This document shows, piece by piece, positions 8,599 through 17,492 of a DNA stretch of 64,000 bases. Source of the DNA: Lentibacillus cibarius (GTDB lineage: Bacteria > Bacillota > Bacilli > Bacillales > Amphibacillaceae). Location of the stretch: positions 3,100,001 through 3,164,000 of the forward strand of contig NZ_VCIA01000001.1 of NCBI RefSeq assembly GCF_005887555.1, written 5' to 3'. Position numbers and translations under genes: made by a program. The notes below the pieces were generated by a model. It was given only the letters and a program-made list of their open reading frames with translations. It was not told the origin of the DNA and searched no databases. How positions within the stretch are numbered: the stretch's first letter is position 1; each line of letters begins with the position of its first letter.

Positions 8599-8898
8599 GT
8601 GAACGACAAGTTGTGGAAAACGATACAAATTTCCAGTTTCATATTAATTTTGTTCATTTTTTTGGGAACTATTTTAGTTTCGGAACTCGAGCCTAAGCCG
8701 GATGGTGGCTGGCATGCTACATTTCCCAGTAAAACTGTCCAAATGACAGCATTAGGACTCTCGATTGTACTTTTTCTGACATGGGTCTTTGCTACCTATG
8801 TAAGGAGGGAGGGGGAGGTTTCACTTCGGGCTGCGAAACGTGGTGTTCTATTTATCATAGGAATGGGGATATTCTATTGGATGCTGCAACAGATTTAG
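8599..8898 (+). CDS. Small three-helix membrane protein, paralogue 3 (candidate immunity protein)
   Basis: A 99-residue protein starting at GTG after CAGGTG. Its first 18 residues (NDKLWKTIQISSFILIL) match paralogue 1, while residues from about 32 onward match paralogue 2 almost exactly. It therefore looks like a mosaic of the two. Three membrane helices are predicted at the same positions. A decayed copy of the toxin gene's 3' end sits directly upstream. Confidence 0.6.
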   Translation: MNDKLWKTIQISSFILILFIFLGTILVSELEPKPDGGWHATFPSKTVQMTALGLSIVLFLTWVFATYVRREGEVSLRAAKRGVLFIIGMGIFYWMLQQI

Positions 8899-9028
8899 TC
8901 CAATTGCTTCTGATTAGTCGCGTCCTCCCCGATGATAAACGCTTCTATTAATTTCCAGATAACTAGAGGGAGTGAACTTTTGGCCATCATTAACCTTTAA
9001 ATCTTCGTATGACGAGGAGGTCGGCGTT

Positions 9029-9349
9029 ATGAGTAACAGAGAGGAAATATGGGGGGGTATCAGGCTGGTATCGTCAGTCTCCAGTCTGTTAGCTGTGCCT
9101 GCCTTCTTTTACTTTTTTGGTTATCGGATTACAGGAAAGTGGGAAGTAGCTGTTGAAAGTCTTTCATGGAACAATCCTTTTTTATATGTGATTGCTGTTG
9201 TGGTAATTGGGGGAGCTGCTTTAGCGATGCTGACGTTTGATGTTGAGAAAAATGATTATCGATTAAGTGGAAAAGTAGTTTTAAAGACGTTGCGAAGAAT
9301 TGTATCAATTGTCATAGTAGTTGCTTTGGTACGGCTATTTATCATGTAA
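9029..9349 (+). CDS. Hypothetical membrane protein
   Basis: A 106-residue protein with hydrophobic segments at about 13-32, 50-70 and 86-105. The ATG at 9029 follows GAGGAGG with eight bases spacing; longer in-frame extensions lack such a site. It shares no clear sequence with the three paralogues before it, but has similar size and helix count, so it may be a further member of the same cassette group or an unrelated gene. No function can be assigned. Confidence 0.55.
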   Translation: MSNREEIWGGIRLVSSVSSLLAVPAFFYFFGYRITGKWEVAVESLSWNNPFLYVIAVVVIGGAALAMLTFDVEKNDYRLSGKVVLKTLRRIVSIVIVVALVRLFIM

Positions 9350-9441
9350 CCAAGGGAAAAGCAGGTTATTGGAATGGGGTATGATATTAGCGTACGCCAT
9401 TTTTTCTATCTACCAAACAACCTTCAGAGAGGGGGATGAAA

Positions 9442-10779
9442 ATGATTAAAAGATCATTCATCATTTTTTTAGCACTAACTAGCTTATTCATTGTTCTTGC
9501 TGCCTGCTCAAATGAAAATCAAAGTACATCAGGCGAGGAAGATACACAAGCGCAAAAGGCATCGGGTAAAAAGGAGATAGACATTCCAGAAGCACCCACA
9601 GAACCTGAAAAGATGGTGAAAAATGGTCCGGGGAAATCGTTCGCAAATGATATGACAGACGATGACATATCTCAGGTATTAAAGGAGATGCCGAGTGATC
9701 TTAAAGATAAAGACGTATATAATTATTTGATTGACCAGTTTGCGTATGACTACAGTGATGCCATGAATGCCTATGAATCATTTGATCCGCAGTTTGAACT
9801 GACAAAAGCTCCCGATGTGCAGGCTGATGAGGACAAAGTGCAGCATATTAGCTTATTGTTGGATTCAAGCGGAAGTATGGGGGCATATGTAAACGGAAAT
9901 AGGAAAATGGATGAGGCCAAGACAGCATTAAAGGACTTTGCCTCCAGTATGTCAGAAGAGACGAAGACAAGTTTGATTGTGTATGGTCATAAAGGAACCG
10001 GCAGTGAGGAAGATAAAGCGTTATCTTGTGATAGTATTGAGCTAAGTTATCCATTGAGTACATATGATAAAGATTCTTTTAATAAAGCTTTGAAGGACCT
10101 TGAACCTGCTGGATGGACGCCACTGGCAGGGTCACTGGAAAAGGCAAGAGAAGTGCTGGGATCTGACGCCGGTGACAATGTTGAGAATGTTATTTATGTC
10201 ATCAGTGATGGCACCGAGACATGTGGCGGTAATCCCGTTAAAAAGGCAAAAGAGCTGCATGAATCTGATTTAAATGCAACAGTCAATGTGATTGCTTTTG
10301 ATGTCAATTCCGAAGAACAAAAACAGCTGAAAGAAGTTGCCGATGCGGGAGGTGGATCATTTAAATCCGTAGCAAACGGCAAAAGCATGTTCGACATGGT
10401 GGATGAGATTGTAGATGAAGCCGTTTCAGGTCTGGACGTGAATTTGTGGACTGCTAGAGAAGGCCAGGATATAAATAATGAGCATCGTGGCAAGCAGAAT
10501 GAATTAAACGATGCGGAAAGCGTATTTAATGCGTTTATTGACGATGAACATGACGCATTAATGAGTGCGTTCGATAAATTGGAAGAGTCAGGGCGAATTG
10601 ATGAAGAGACAGCAAATCAAACTGAACAAAAACTTTCCGACAGAAGAGATACCCTGAGGCAATACAATGATCAGCTCCGGAAAGAATACGGTCAAACACT
10701 TAACGACGAACGAGAGAAAACCTTTGATCTGCTGGATGATATAAAGCAGAAAAAAATGGATGAGTTGAGTAAAGACTAA
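9442..10779 (+). CDS. Lipoprotein with von Willebrand factor A domain (YwmC/YwmD-like)
   Basis: About 445 residues. A lipoprotein signal ends in the lipobox LAAC near residue 24, so the protein should be anchored outside the membrane. A VWA domain spans about 135-320 with the metal-site motif DSSGSMG and later SDGTETCGG. The C-terminal 110 residues (DAESVFNAFIDDEHDALMSAF onward) are charged and helical, possibly a coiled coil. B. subtilis has similar VWA lipoproteins of unknown role (YwmC, YwmD). The AGAGGGGG site fits the ATG at 9442 better than the one at 9436, which touches it. It could bind surface or pilus components, but that is only suggested by location. Confidence 0.75.
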   Translation: MIKRSFIIFLALTSLFIVLAACSNENQSTSGEEDTQAQKASGKKEIDIPEAPTEPEKMVKNGPGKSFANDMTDDDISQVLKEMPSDLKDKDVYNYLIDQFAYDYSDAMNAYESFDPQFELTKAPDVQADEDKVQHISLLLDSSGSMGAYVNGNRKMDEAKTALKDFASSMSEETKTSLIVYGHKGTGSEEDKALSCDSIELSYPLSTYDKDSFNKALKDLEPAGWTPLAGSLEKAREVLGSDAGDNVENVIYVISDGTETCGGNPVKKAKELHESDLNATVNVIAFDVNSEEQKQLKEVADAGGGSFKSVANGKSMFDMVDEIVDEAVSGLDVNLWTAREGQDINNEHRGKQNELNDAESVFNAFIDDEHDALMSAFDKLEESGRIDEETANQTEQKLSDRRDTLRQYNDQLRKEYGQTLNDEREKTFDLLDDIKQKKMDELSKD

Positions 10780-10815
10780 TAGCTTCTATAGGGATTGTCT
10801 TGTTGCTAAATAAAA

Positions 10816-10860
10816 AGCGAACAGTCTCGGTACTGTTCGCTTAATTATCACGTTTTTTTT
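10816..10860. terminator. Hairpin terminator between convergent genes
   Basis: An 11-bp perfect stem (AAGCGAACAGT with ACTGTTCGCTT, loop CTCGGT) at 10816-10843, followed on the plus strand by a run of eight T at 10853-10860. It lies between the VWA gene and the minus-strand dehydrogenase and can serve both. An almost identical stem recurs at 21587-21614. Confidence 0.8.
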
Positions 10861-10875
10861 ATAAGAAGAGCGCTC

Positions 10876-12093
10876 TTATTTACGCACCATGCCGTGTGGG
10901 TCAATAACGAACTTTTTAGCGACGCCACTGTCAAAATCCTTATACCCCTGTGGCGCTTCATCCAGCGAGATAACGGTAGCATTAACCACATTGGCAATGT
11001 CTGCTTTGCCATGTAAAATGGCGTTCATTAACTGGCGCTGGTACTTCATGGCTGGTGTTTGCCCAGTCGCAAAACTGTGGGCTTTGGACCACCCTAAACC
11101 GAAGCGCATCTTAAGAGATCCGTGCATGGCGTCTTGGTCCTTGGCGCCGGGATCATCCGTCACATAAATGCCTGAAACACCAAATTTACCACCGGCTTCC
11201 ACAACGTCCATCATTGTGTTTAATACCGCAGCTGGCGCTTCTTCATGATTCGTTCCATGTCCATAGGCTTCAAAACCTACTGCATCTATACCACAATCTA
11301 CTTCCGGCACACCTAGGATTTGCTCAATTTGTTCGCCGACATCATCATGATCCTGCAGGTTAATCGTTTCACAGCCGAAGCTTCGAGCCTGTTTCAACCG
11401 CTCTTCTTTTAAATCGCCGACAATGACAACGGCGGCTCCGAGCAATTGAGCAGAATGAGCAGCGGCCAGACCAACTGGACCTGCACCGGCCACATACACA
11501 GTAGATCCTGAGGTGACACCGGCATTCACCGCTCCGTGATATCCAGTTGGAAAAATGTCAGATAACATGGTGAGATCAAGGATTTTTTCCATTGCTAAGT
11601 CTTTGTCCGGAAATTTCAACAATTGGAAGTCAGCATAAGGCACCATCACATATTCGGATTGGCCGCCAACCCAGCCTCCCATGTCGACATAACCGTACGC
11701 CCCACCTGGACGTTCGGGATTCACGTTCTGACAAATATGCGTATCTTGGCGACGGCACATTTTACAACGGCCGCAAGCCACATTAAATGGCACGGACACA
11801 ATATCGCCTTTCTTTAAGAACTCCACGTCCCGGCCGACTTCTACAATTTCACCGGTGATTTCGTGTCCAAGTACTAACCCTTCTGGAGCGGTTGTACGCC
11901 CCCGTACCATGTGCTGGTCGCTACCGCAAATATTAGTGACAATGTTTTTAATAATAACGCCGTGCTCACATTTGCGCCCGGCATTTTCCTTTGGTACACC
12001 AGGTCCTTCATGCAAAACCAAATCCGGGTACGATATATCTTGAACTTCTACCTTGCCACTTCCTAAGTACACGACACCACGATTATCAGCCAA
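10876..12093 (-). CDS. fdhA: Glutathione-independent formaldehyde dehydrogenase-like zinc alcohol dehydrogenase
   Basis: About 405 residues of the zinc-dependent medium-chain dehydrogenase family. Catalytic-zinc ligands are visible in NICGSDQHMVRG and LGHEITGE; structural-zinc cysteines are in CGRCKMCRRQDTHIC. The Rossmann motif VYVAGAGPVGLAAA is near 198-211. The length, the GGAYGYVDMGGWVGGQSEY insert and the C-terminal layout match the glutathione-independent formaldehyde dehydrogenases of the FdhA type, which oxidise formaldehyde or aldehydes with NAD. Two TTG codons are possible starts; the second (MADNRG) is seven bases from AGGAGG and is preferred. It is a single gene on the minus strand. 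Confidence 0.85.
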   Translation of the reverse strand: MADNRGVVYLGSGKVEVQDISYPDLVLHEGPGVPKENAGRKCEHGVIIKNIVTNICGSDQHMVRGRTTAPEGLVLGHEITGEIVEVGRDVEFLKKGDIVSVPFNVACGRCKMCRRQDTHICQNVNPERPGGAYGYVDMGGWVGGQSEYVMVPYADFQLLKFPDKDLAMEKILDLTMLSDIFPTGYHGAVNAGVTSGSTVYVAGAGPVGLAAAHSAQLLGAAVVIVGDLKEERLKQARSFGCETINLQDHDDVGEQIEQILGVPEVDCGIDAVGFEAYGHGTNHEEAPAAVLNTMMDVVEAGGKFGVSGIYVTDDPGAKDQDAMHGSLKMRFGLGWSKAHSFATGQTPAMKYQRQLMNAILHGKADIANVVNATVISLDEAPQGYKDFDSGVAKKFVIDPHGMVRK

Positions 12094-12288
12094 CAAAAAA
12101 CCTCCTAGAATAAATCAGATCTCCCAGTGTTCACTTATTTGCGACCGTCTTAGTTATCTTATTCCCGGTCCTGTTATTTTAAAACTAAAAAGGGTAAGAA
12201 AATTCAGTGTTTATTAAATGGAAATACGGGAATATATCGTGTACGTATGCATAAGCTTTTAAAAGGTTTCAAGAAAGGATGGATTTTC

Positions 12289-12702
12289 ATGGGAACATTA
12301 AATCTGGAAATGGCTAAAAAGGTCATTGAGGGAGCAGAAGCAGAAGCGGCTAACATAGGGGTACAGATGGTTATTTCTGTCATGGATGATGGGGGAAATC
12401 TGATTGCCACCCATCGCATGGATGATGCATGGCTCGCAAGTGTGGATATCGCACGGAATAAGGCTTGGACATCCGTTGCGCTTAAAATGCCAACCTCCAA
12501 CCTGGAAGATGCGACGGTACCAAATGCTGAGTTATGGGGACTTAATACAACGAATCAGGGAAAAATTGTTGTATTCGGTGGCGGCATCCCGCTGGAAAAG
12601 GACGGAAAAGTACTCGGAGCGATTGGCGTAAGTGGTGGCGCCGTACCACAGGATGTTCAAGTAGCAGAAGCGGGTGTTAACGTATTTGAAAAAGAAAAAT
12701 AA
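12289..12702 (+). CDS. GlcG/HbpS-family protein
   Basis: A 137-residue protein matching the GlcG/HbpS/PduO C-terminal fold: MDDGGNLIATHRMDDAWLASVDIARNKAWTS-type core at about 30-65 and FGGGIPLEKDGKVLGAIGVSGG at about 98-119. Members bind heme or cobalamin-like ligands or accompany diol and glycolate metabolism; the precise role is unknown. The ATG at 12289 follows AAGGATGGA, so a 14-residue upstream extension is not used. It is divergent from the formaldehyde dehydrogenase gene, so the two may share control, though no operator is obvious. Confidence 0.8.
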   Translation: MGTLNLEMAKKVIEGAEAEAANIGVQMVISVMDDGGNLIATHRMDDAWLASVDIARNKAWTSVALKMPTSNLEDATVPNAELWGLNTTNQGKIVVFGGGIPLEKDGKVLGAIGVSGGAVPQDVQVAEAGVNVFEKEK

Positions 12703-12715
12703 GTGATGAAATAGG

Positions 12716-12750
12716 ACCTCCATCAGAATGGGGGTTTTATTTTTATTTTT
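12716..12750 (+). terminator. Rho-independent terminator
   Basis: An 8-bp stem ACCTCCAT/ATGGGGGT (one T-G pair), loop CAGA, followed by a T-rich tract broken by single A. It ends transcription of the GlcG/HbpS-like gene. Confidence 0.8.
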
Positions 12751-12817
12751 ATTTTTCAGTCCCCAAATGGCGTGATACGATATAAAGGTGATTATATTGC
12801 GTGAGAGGGAGCTGAGA

Positions 12818-13492
12818 ATGGTGGCTATATTAACAAATGATTGGGCGCCGATGCTGCAGAATGAATTTCAGAAAGACTATTATTTACAGCTGCGTTCATT
12901 TTTAAAACAGGAGTATGGTACCGGTGCGGTTTATCCTGATATGCACGATATTTTTAACGCTCTTCATTATACAACCTATGAAAATACGAAAGTGGTTATT
13001 CTTGGACAGGATCCATACCATGGTCCCAATCAGGCGCATGGATTAAGTTTTTCCGTTCAGCCGGAAGTCACGATACCACCTTCGTTAAAAAACATCTATA
13101 GGGAACTTCATCATGATCTTGGTATTCCGATCCCTCATCACGGGTGTCTGACAGACTGGGCTAAACAAGGTGTTCTTTTGTTAAATACGGTTCTGACGGT
13201 CAGAGCAGGAAAACCGGCATCTCACCGTGGAAAAGGATGGGAAAATTTCACGAATGAAGTGATCAGACAGGTGAATGCCAAACAAGATCCGGTCGTATTT
13301 ATCCTTTGGGGGCGGCATGCACAGGCAAAAGAGACGCTAATTACAGCACCGCACCATCAGATCATTAAATCACCACACCCGAGTCCGTTTTCCGCGCACA
13401 AAGGGTTTTTTGGCATCCGCCCATTTTCACGTGCCAATCAATTTCTAGACGCGTCCGGCCGTACACCTATTGACTGGCGCGTCCGGGAATGA
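12818..13492 (+). CDS. ung: Uracil-DNA glycosylase, family 1
   Basis: A 224-residue enzyme of the usual size (B. subtilis Ung is about 225). The catalytic water-activating motif GQDPYHG is at 63-69 (Asp at 65), and the DNA-intercalating loop [13 protein letters not shown] lies near 187-199. It removes uracil from DNA to start base-excision repair in the cytoplasm. The ATG at 12818 follows GAGAGGGAGC and gives the standard N terminus; a GTG ten codons upstream is less convincing. The gene stands alone after a terminator. Confidence 0.95.
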   Translation: MVAILTNDWAPMLQNEFQKDYYLQLRSFLKQEYGTGAVYPDMHDIFNALHYTTYENTKVVILGQDPYHGPNQAHGLSFSVQPEVTIPPSLKNIYRELHHDLGIPIPHHGCLTDWAKQGVLLLNTVLTVRAGKPASHRGKGWENFTNEVIRQVNAKQDPVVFILWGRHAQAKETLITAPHHQIIKSPHPSPFSAHKGFFGIRPFSRANQFLDASGRTPIDWRVRE

Positions 13493-13627
13493 ACCTATAT
13501 GCGAACTGCAATAATTTTTGAAAAACGCAGCTAGAACACTTGTTTGCTTCTGGTCGGTGTGATATACTACGTGTAAATAAACGCCTAGACAAGAACAAAA
13601 AATTCAGAAACACAGGGAGGAACTGTT

Positions 13628-13906
13628 ATGAAATATTATGCCGTGATTTTAACCTTGCAAGATGAAGAAAAGAACCGATCATTTCGTCCACAACACTTGG
13701 CGTTCCTGGAGCAAATGAGACAGGAAAATAAAGTAGTGATGAACGGACCATTTACTGATGGGGCTGGTGGTTTGGTTATCTATGCAGCGAATGATTTGGA
13801 AGAAGCTATATCCTATCTGAAACAGGACCCCTATATTGTAAATGGCGCAAGAAACTGGGAAATTCATGAATGGGCGTTGGACACGAACCCTAACTTTCAA
13901 TTGTAA
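13628..13906 (+). CDS. YciI-family protein
   Basis: A 92-residue YciI-like ferredoxin-fold protein. The pattern RPQHLAFLEQMRQENKVVMNGPFTDGAGG followed by QDPYIVNGARNWEIHEW is typical, with the conserved His (RPQHL) and the D-P-Y element. The biochemical role of the family is unknown in Bacillota; some members are small hydrolases or dehalogenase-like. A strong GGGAGG ribosome site precedes the ATG. It appears monocistronic. Confidence 0.85.
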   Translation: MKYYAVILTLQDEEKNRSFRPQHLAFLEQMRQENKVVMNGPFTDGAGGLVIYAANDLEEAISYLKQDPYIVNGARNWEIHEWALDTNPNFQL

Positions 13907-14259
13907 CGTGACTTATGGGATGATGCGTTAAATTATTTTAGGGCAGGGGAACAAGCGGGTTGGTTGACACTTTTGTACAAGGGTAATCATACAACAACCG
14001 CCCTGTTTGCTTGTTCTTCGTAGTCCTATGTCTAAATATACACCATCTGCAGCTAGTCGGCTGATTGTCTGAAGCGTTGTTGCGGTAAAATAGTTCGCAC
14101 GATGACAGGCACGTTTTTGACGTACGAATCCTTTTTGTAGTATGCACCCAGATTTCCTATTGCACGCCCAACTAGCAGCCAATGCCAAAGGATGGAGGTG
14201 CTGTTAGGGATAACTGGTTCGTTGTTTTTTCATACAGCACAATCCAAACATTCACTGCC
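13907..14259. other. Gene-poor stretch
   Basis: Short open frames exist on the minus strand at about 13928-14188 in more than one frame but none has a ribosome site or recognisable family. One minus-strand frame (GRAIGNLGAYYKKDSYVKN, PVIVRTILPQQRF) looks protein-like until stops interrupt it, so the stretch may be a worn gene remnant. No convincing RNA or terminator was seen. Confidence 0.4.
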
Positions 14260-15468
14260 CTACACAAGCACCTTGCTGTTGGTATGCTTTTTTGAATATT
14301 TGACTAATAAACGCTCGCACTCCTCCCATTCTGGGGAACCGACCGCATGCGACGTTGCTGTCTGCTGCTGTTTTTGTTGTCTGTTACGTTCCTGCTTTTG
14401 TTTTCGTTTCTGAAACCAGCCGGGTATAACTTCACTGCCGGCAGTCGAGGGACGTTGATGCTGTTGCTGCAGTTGGCGGTTACGGAAGGCAGCTTCATTC
14501 GCAGCTACCTGTTCAACGGTCGTAATACCTTTTTTGGACCAGGCTTTTAGAATGCCTTTTACATATTGCCATCTGGGCTTTTGTTGGTCCAAGGCACGTT
14601 GCATGGCCTCAAGTACAAGCGGTTCACCGATGTCGTTGATCCAATGGCAGATATCATCGGCAGTGTAAGAACTAGCCATGCCAAAATAATCCTGGTAAAA
14701 CCGGATGGCATCAGTTGTCGTTGTTGTTTGTTTTGTTTTATGTTTTATTTTATTTTTGTTTATGTATTGTTTAACTAATGGGTCCGCATTGTGGTCCGTG
14801 TTGTGGTCCACGTTGTCCTCCGCATAGTGGACCATGTTGTCTGCCGTATAGTGGTTCTTGTTGTGGTGCGCACTGACTTTTGTACTGTTAGTGGTACTGT
14901 GGTCCGTGTTGTGGTCCATATTGTCCTTCACATTGTGGACCAGGCTATCTTTGGTCGTGTGGGCTGCACGTTGGTTCGTATTGTGGTTCATATTATCTTC
15001 GTTCATTTGGTGTGCTGCTTGGTTCTCGATAGGTTCGTTGACGGGCTGTTCCAATGAGTCATGAGTAAAATGTGCTGATTGCTCTGCTTGGGACGGCTGC
15101 GTCTGCCATTGGGTTTCAGAAGCAGGGATTGTGTCTTGTTTCGCATCCGTTTCTACGTCCATGAAACTATTAACTTGGCACATTGGTTTAATTTGTGAAA
15201 TCATTTGATAGACAGCGGCCTGCCTTCCGCTCCGTGATGTTACGCGGATGTAGCCTTTTTCTTGCAGCTCATCGCGTGCGCGTTTAAACGACGAGCCTTT
15301 GATACCGGATTTTAACTCAATAATGGAAACAGGAACGGAGAACGTTTTTTGCCATCCGGATAGATTATTGAAATGCATTAATGTGTTCCAAAGTGCGACA
15401 GCCGATCCGGACAGTGGATTGAAAATTATTTGCTGGTAAAAAGCGTTTAATTCTTTTAAGTAGTTCAT
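14260..15468 (-). CDS. DnaD-domain replication-initiation-like protein with Asn/His/Asp-rich linker
   Basis: A 402-residue protein. Residues 1-105 form a winged-helix-like N domain (ALWNTLMHFNNLSGWQKTFSVP, KRARDELQEKGYIRV). Residues 130-255 are a low-complexity linker rich in Asn, His, Asp, Thr and Met with repeated N-M-x-H-N-T-D-like units. A DnaD/DnaB_2 C domain follows at about 265-345 (FYQDYFGMASS, ICHWINDIGEPLVLEAM, YVKGILKAW). DnaD-type proteins remodel origin DNA and load helicase; copies like this are common in phage and mobile elements. An AGGAG site precedes the ATG. It is 31 bases after the sigma-like gene and probably in one operon with it. Confidence 0.75.
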   Translation of the reverse strand: MNYLKELNAFYQQIIFNPLSGSAVALWNTLMHFNNLSGWQKTFSVPVSIIELKSGIKGSSFKRARDELQEKGYIRVTSRSGRQAAVYQMISQIKPMCQVNSFMDVETDAKQDTIPASETQWQTQPSQAEQSAHFTHDSLEQPVNEPIENQAAHQMNEDNMNHNTNQRAAHTTKDSLVHNVKDNMDHNTDHSTTNSTKVSAHHNKNHYTADNMVHYAEDNVDHNTDHNADPLVKQYINKNKIKHKTKQTTTTTDAIRFYQDYFGMASSYTADDICHWINDIGEPLVLEAMQRALDQQKPRWQYVKGILKAWSKKGITTVEQVAANEAAFRNRQLQQQHQRPSTAGSEVIPGWFQKRKQKQERNRQQKQQQTATSHAVGSPEWEECERLLVKYSKKHTNSKVLV

Positions 15469-15499
15469 ATGAATGCTCCTTTATATTTTTACGTATGTG

Positions 15500-16066
15500 T
15501 TAAATGTCCTTATCATCCAGCGACAACATGTGACGAAAATGCGGGTCCTTTAATTTCTTCTTCACTTGCCGCCCCCAATTTTTCACCGCGTCAACAGTTG
15601 TGTTTTCCTGTTCGGCGATTGTTTTATAGGACATTTCTTGGATAATAGCGTAATAGACCCATTTCCATTGCTTGTCCGTCAGTTGGGACTGAAGATTTTT
15701 CCAAAGATTGGAATCAGCCAGCTGGAGTTGGTGATTGGCCGCTATGGGACGGGCGCCCTCCGTGCCTCGGTGGTAATTGCCGTCAGTGTATTGTGTGTGT
15801 TGCTCGTGAACGGTTTGCTGAAGAATCTCATGTTGTCTGGTATCATGCCGCATACGATCAATCAGACGGTTTCGGATGATATAGTTGAAGTACGTTGCCA
15901 TGGGCCCCTTGTCCGGTTGATACGTTTCAAACGCATTCCAAAGTGCGACTAACCCCTCCTGAAAAAAGTCATGATGCGGGTCACGGATGTTCATTTTGTG
16001 AATCTGATAATGAATTCGCCGCTCGTTTTGCTGAAAAATCTCCTCAAATGTCAGTTTTTTGTCCAT
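15500..16066 (-). CDS. Sigma-70 family RNA polymerase sigma factor
   Basis: A 188-residue small sigma factor. Region 2 is at about 8-85 (HDFFQEGLVALWNAFETYQPDKG, ATYFNYIIRNRLIDRMR), and a region 4 helix-turn-helix lies at about 125-170 (LTDKQWKWVYYAIIQEMSYK then TIAEQENTTVDAVKNWGRQV). No anti-sigma gene lies beside it. It precedes the DnaD-domain gene with the same AAAGGAG leader, so the two are likely co-transcribed. Small sigma factors of this type occur in phage-derived and competence-like circuits of Bacillaceae; the target promoters are unknown. Confidence 0.75.
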   Translation of the reverse strand: MDKKLTFEEIFQQNERRIHYQIHKMNIRDPHHDFFQEGLVALWNAFETYQPDKGPMATYFNYIIRNRLIDRMRHDTRQHEILQQTVHEQHTQYTDGNYHRGTEGARPIAANHQLQLADSNLWKNLQSQLTDKQWKWVYYAIIQEMSYKTIAEQENTTVDAVKNWGRQVKKKLKDPHFRHMLSLDDKDI

Positions 16067-16424
16067 GTGATTACTCCTTTATGATTTTGGATAGAACGCT
16101 TCTACTCCTATAATCGAAAAAAGAAGTCAAAAAGTGTCATGGTAATGAAAAAAGTTTTGTCTTTTTTGTGACATTTTGTGTTGAGATGGGTCTGAAAAGG
16201 AGAGAGGGGACCATTACTTAGTCGTTCAGTTTTGGGAGTACAATTTTATTATAAAGTCGTATAAATAACCGTAAAAAAAATCGTAAAGTATTTGTAGGTG
16301 CTTTCACATGGCACAAATGTAGCGATCATATAAAATAGTTTCAATAGACGTCGCATTCATTTATAATAAAAGGCACCTTGAACCATTGTTTCTTAGACAG
16401 TCACTTTAAAAAGGAGAGATACAC
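16067..16424. other. Intergenic region between divergent sigma-like gene and ddh
   Basis: About 360 AT-rich bases. A TATAAT at 16362-16367 is placed sensibly to serve ddh but its -35 is weak (TTTCAA). No clear promoter was found for the sigma-like gene. No open frame or RNA was recognised. Confidence 0.4.
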
Positions 16425-17411
16425 ATGAGCAACAAAATTAAATTGGGAGTCGTCGGTTATGGTAATCTGGGAAAAGGCGCAGTAAAAGCCATTAAAGCAA
16501 CTGAAGACCTGGAATTAGTTGCCGTTTTCACCAGAAGGGATCCGGAAGCATTGAAACTTGATGATCCTGATGCTAAAGCTGTACATATTGATAACGCAGG
16601 CAATTACCAAAATGACATTGATGTAATGCTGCTTTGTGGTGGATCGGCAACAGATTTACCCGAACAAACCCCATACTTTGCAAGCATGTTTAACACAGTG
16701 GACAGTTATGATACGCATGCAAAAATTCCCGAGTTTTATCAAATGGTCAATGAAGTTGCAACAAAACATCATACAACTGCTATTATCTCAACAGGCTGGG
16801 ATCCGGGCTTGTTCTCTCTAAACCGCGTAATGGCTGATGCGATTTTACCTAACGGAGAAAACTATTCATTTTGGGGAAAAGGACTCAGCCAGGGACACTC
16901 TGATGCGGTAAGAAGAGTTAACGGTGTGAAAAATGGTGTCCAATATACCATTCCATCCGAGGAAGCAATTGAACAAGTACGCAGCGGTGCCAACCCGGAA
17001 TTAACCAAATCGGGGAAACATCGCCGTGTTTGCTATGTTGTCGCTGAAAAGGATGCGGACAAAGCAGCAATCGAAAATGAAATCAAAACCATGCCGAACT
17101 ATTTCGCCGATTATGACACAGAAGTGAATTTTATTTCCGAGGAAGAATTGGAACGTGACCATTCTAAGGCACCACACGGTGGCTTTGTGATTCGAAGTGG
17201 CAATACAGGAGAAGCTAACAAACAAATTTACGAGTTCTCGCTCACATTAGACAGCAACCCTGAATTTACGTCCAGTGTGTTAGTCGCATATGCAAGAGCT
17301 GCCCATCGAATGAGCCAGGAAAATCAATTTGGTGCCAAAACAGTTTATGATGTCGCACCAGCTTATATTTCACCACGATCAGCAGAGGCGTTAAGAAGGG
17401 ATTATTTATAA
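16425..17411 (+). CDS. ddh: meso-Diaminopimelate D-dehydrogenase
   Basis: A 328-residue enzyme of the usual Ddh size. The NADPH-binding motif GVVGYGNLGKGA is at 8-19, and FTRRDP, STGWDPGLFSLNR (about 120-132) and GKGLSQGHSDAVRR (about 150-163) are strong Ddh signatures. It interconverts tetrahydrodipicolinate and meso-diaminopimelate in one step and thus gives a short lysine and cell-wall precursor route, or degrades diaminopimelate. AAGGAGAG precedes the ATG. It stands alone between an upstream intergenic region and its own terminator; an IS256 element has inserted further downstream. Confidence 0.93.
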   Translation: MSNKIKLGVVGYGNLGKGAVKAIKATEDLELVAVFTRRDPEALKLDDPDAKAVHIDNAGNYQNDIDVMLLCGGSATDLPEQTPYFASMFNTVDSYDTHAKIPEFYQMVNEVATKHHTTAIISTGWDPGLFSLNRVMADAILPNGENYSFWGKGLSQGHSDAVRRVNGVKNGVQYTIPSEEAIEQVRSGANPELTKSGKHRRVCYVVAEKDADKAAIENEIKTMPNYFADYDTEVNFISEEELERDHSKAPHGGFVIRSGNTGEANKQIYEFSLTLDSNPEFTSSVLVAYARAAHRMSQENQFGAKTVYDVAPAYISPRSAEALRRDYL

Positions 17412-17492
17412 GGAGTAATTGCAGCTGCACAGGGCTGACTCAAACAGCCATTCAGTTTTAGCAAAGAGAATATAAAATAACAAATTTATTGC

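Noticed and set aside
10816..10843. GAAC...GTTC in the terminator stems as LexA boxes
   Set aside because: Spacing between the half sites is not four bases; they are stems of a terminator.
12097..12288. SigB-like promoter before the GlcG/HbpS gene (GTTATT with GGGTAA)
   Set aside because: The -35 is a poor match to GTTTAA; cannot be supported from sequence alone.
13928..14188. Minus-strand 86-codon frame after the YciI gene
   Set aside because: No ribosome site, Cys-rich odd composition, and another frame over the same DNA looks as protein-like; not enough for a gene.
14791..15064. Plus-strand hydrophobic frames opposite the DnaD-like gene's linker
   Set aside because: They are the complement of the low-complexity linker; no ribosome site.
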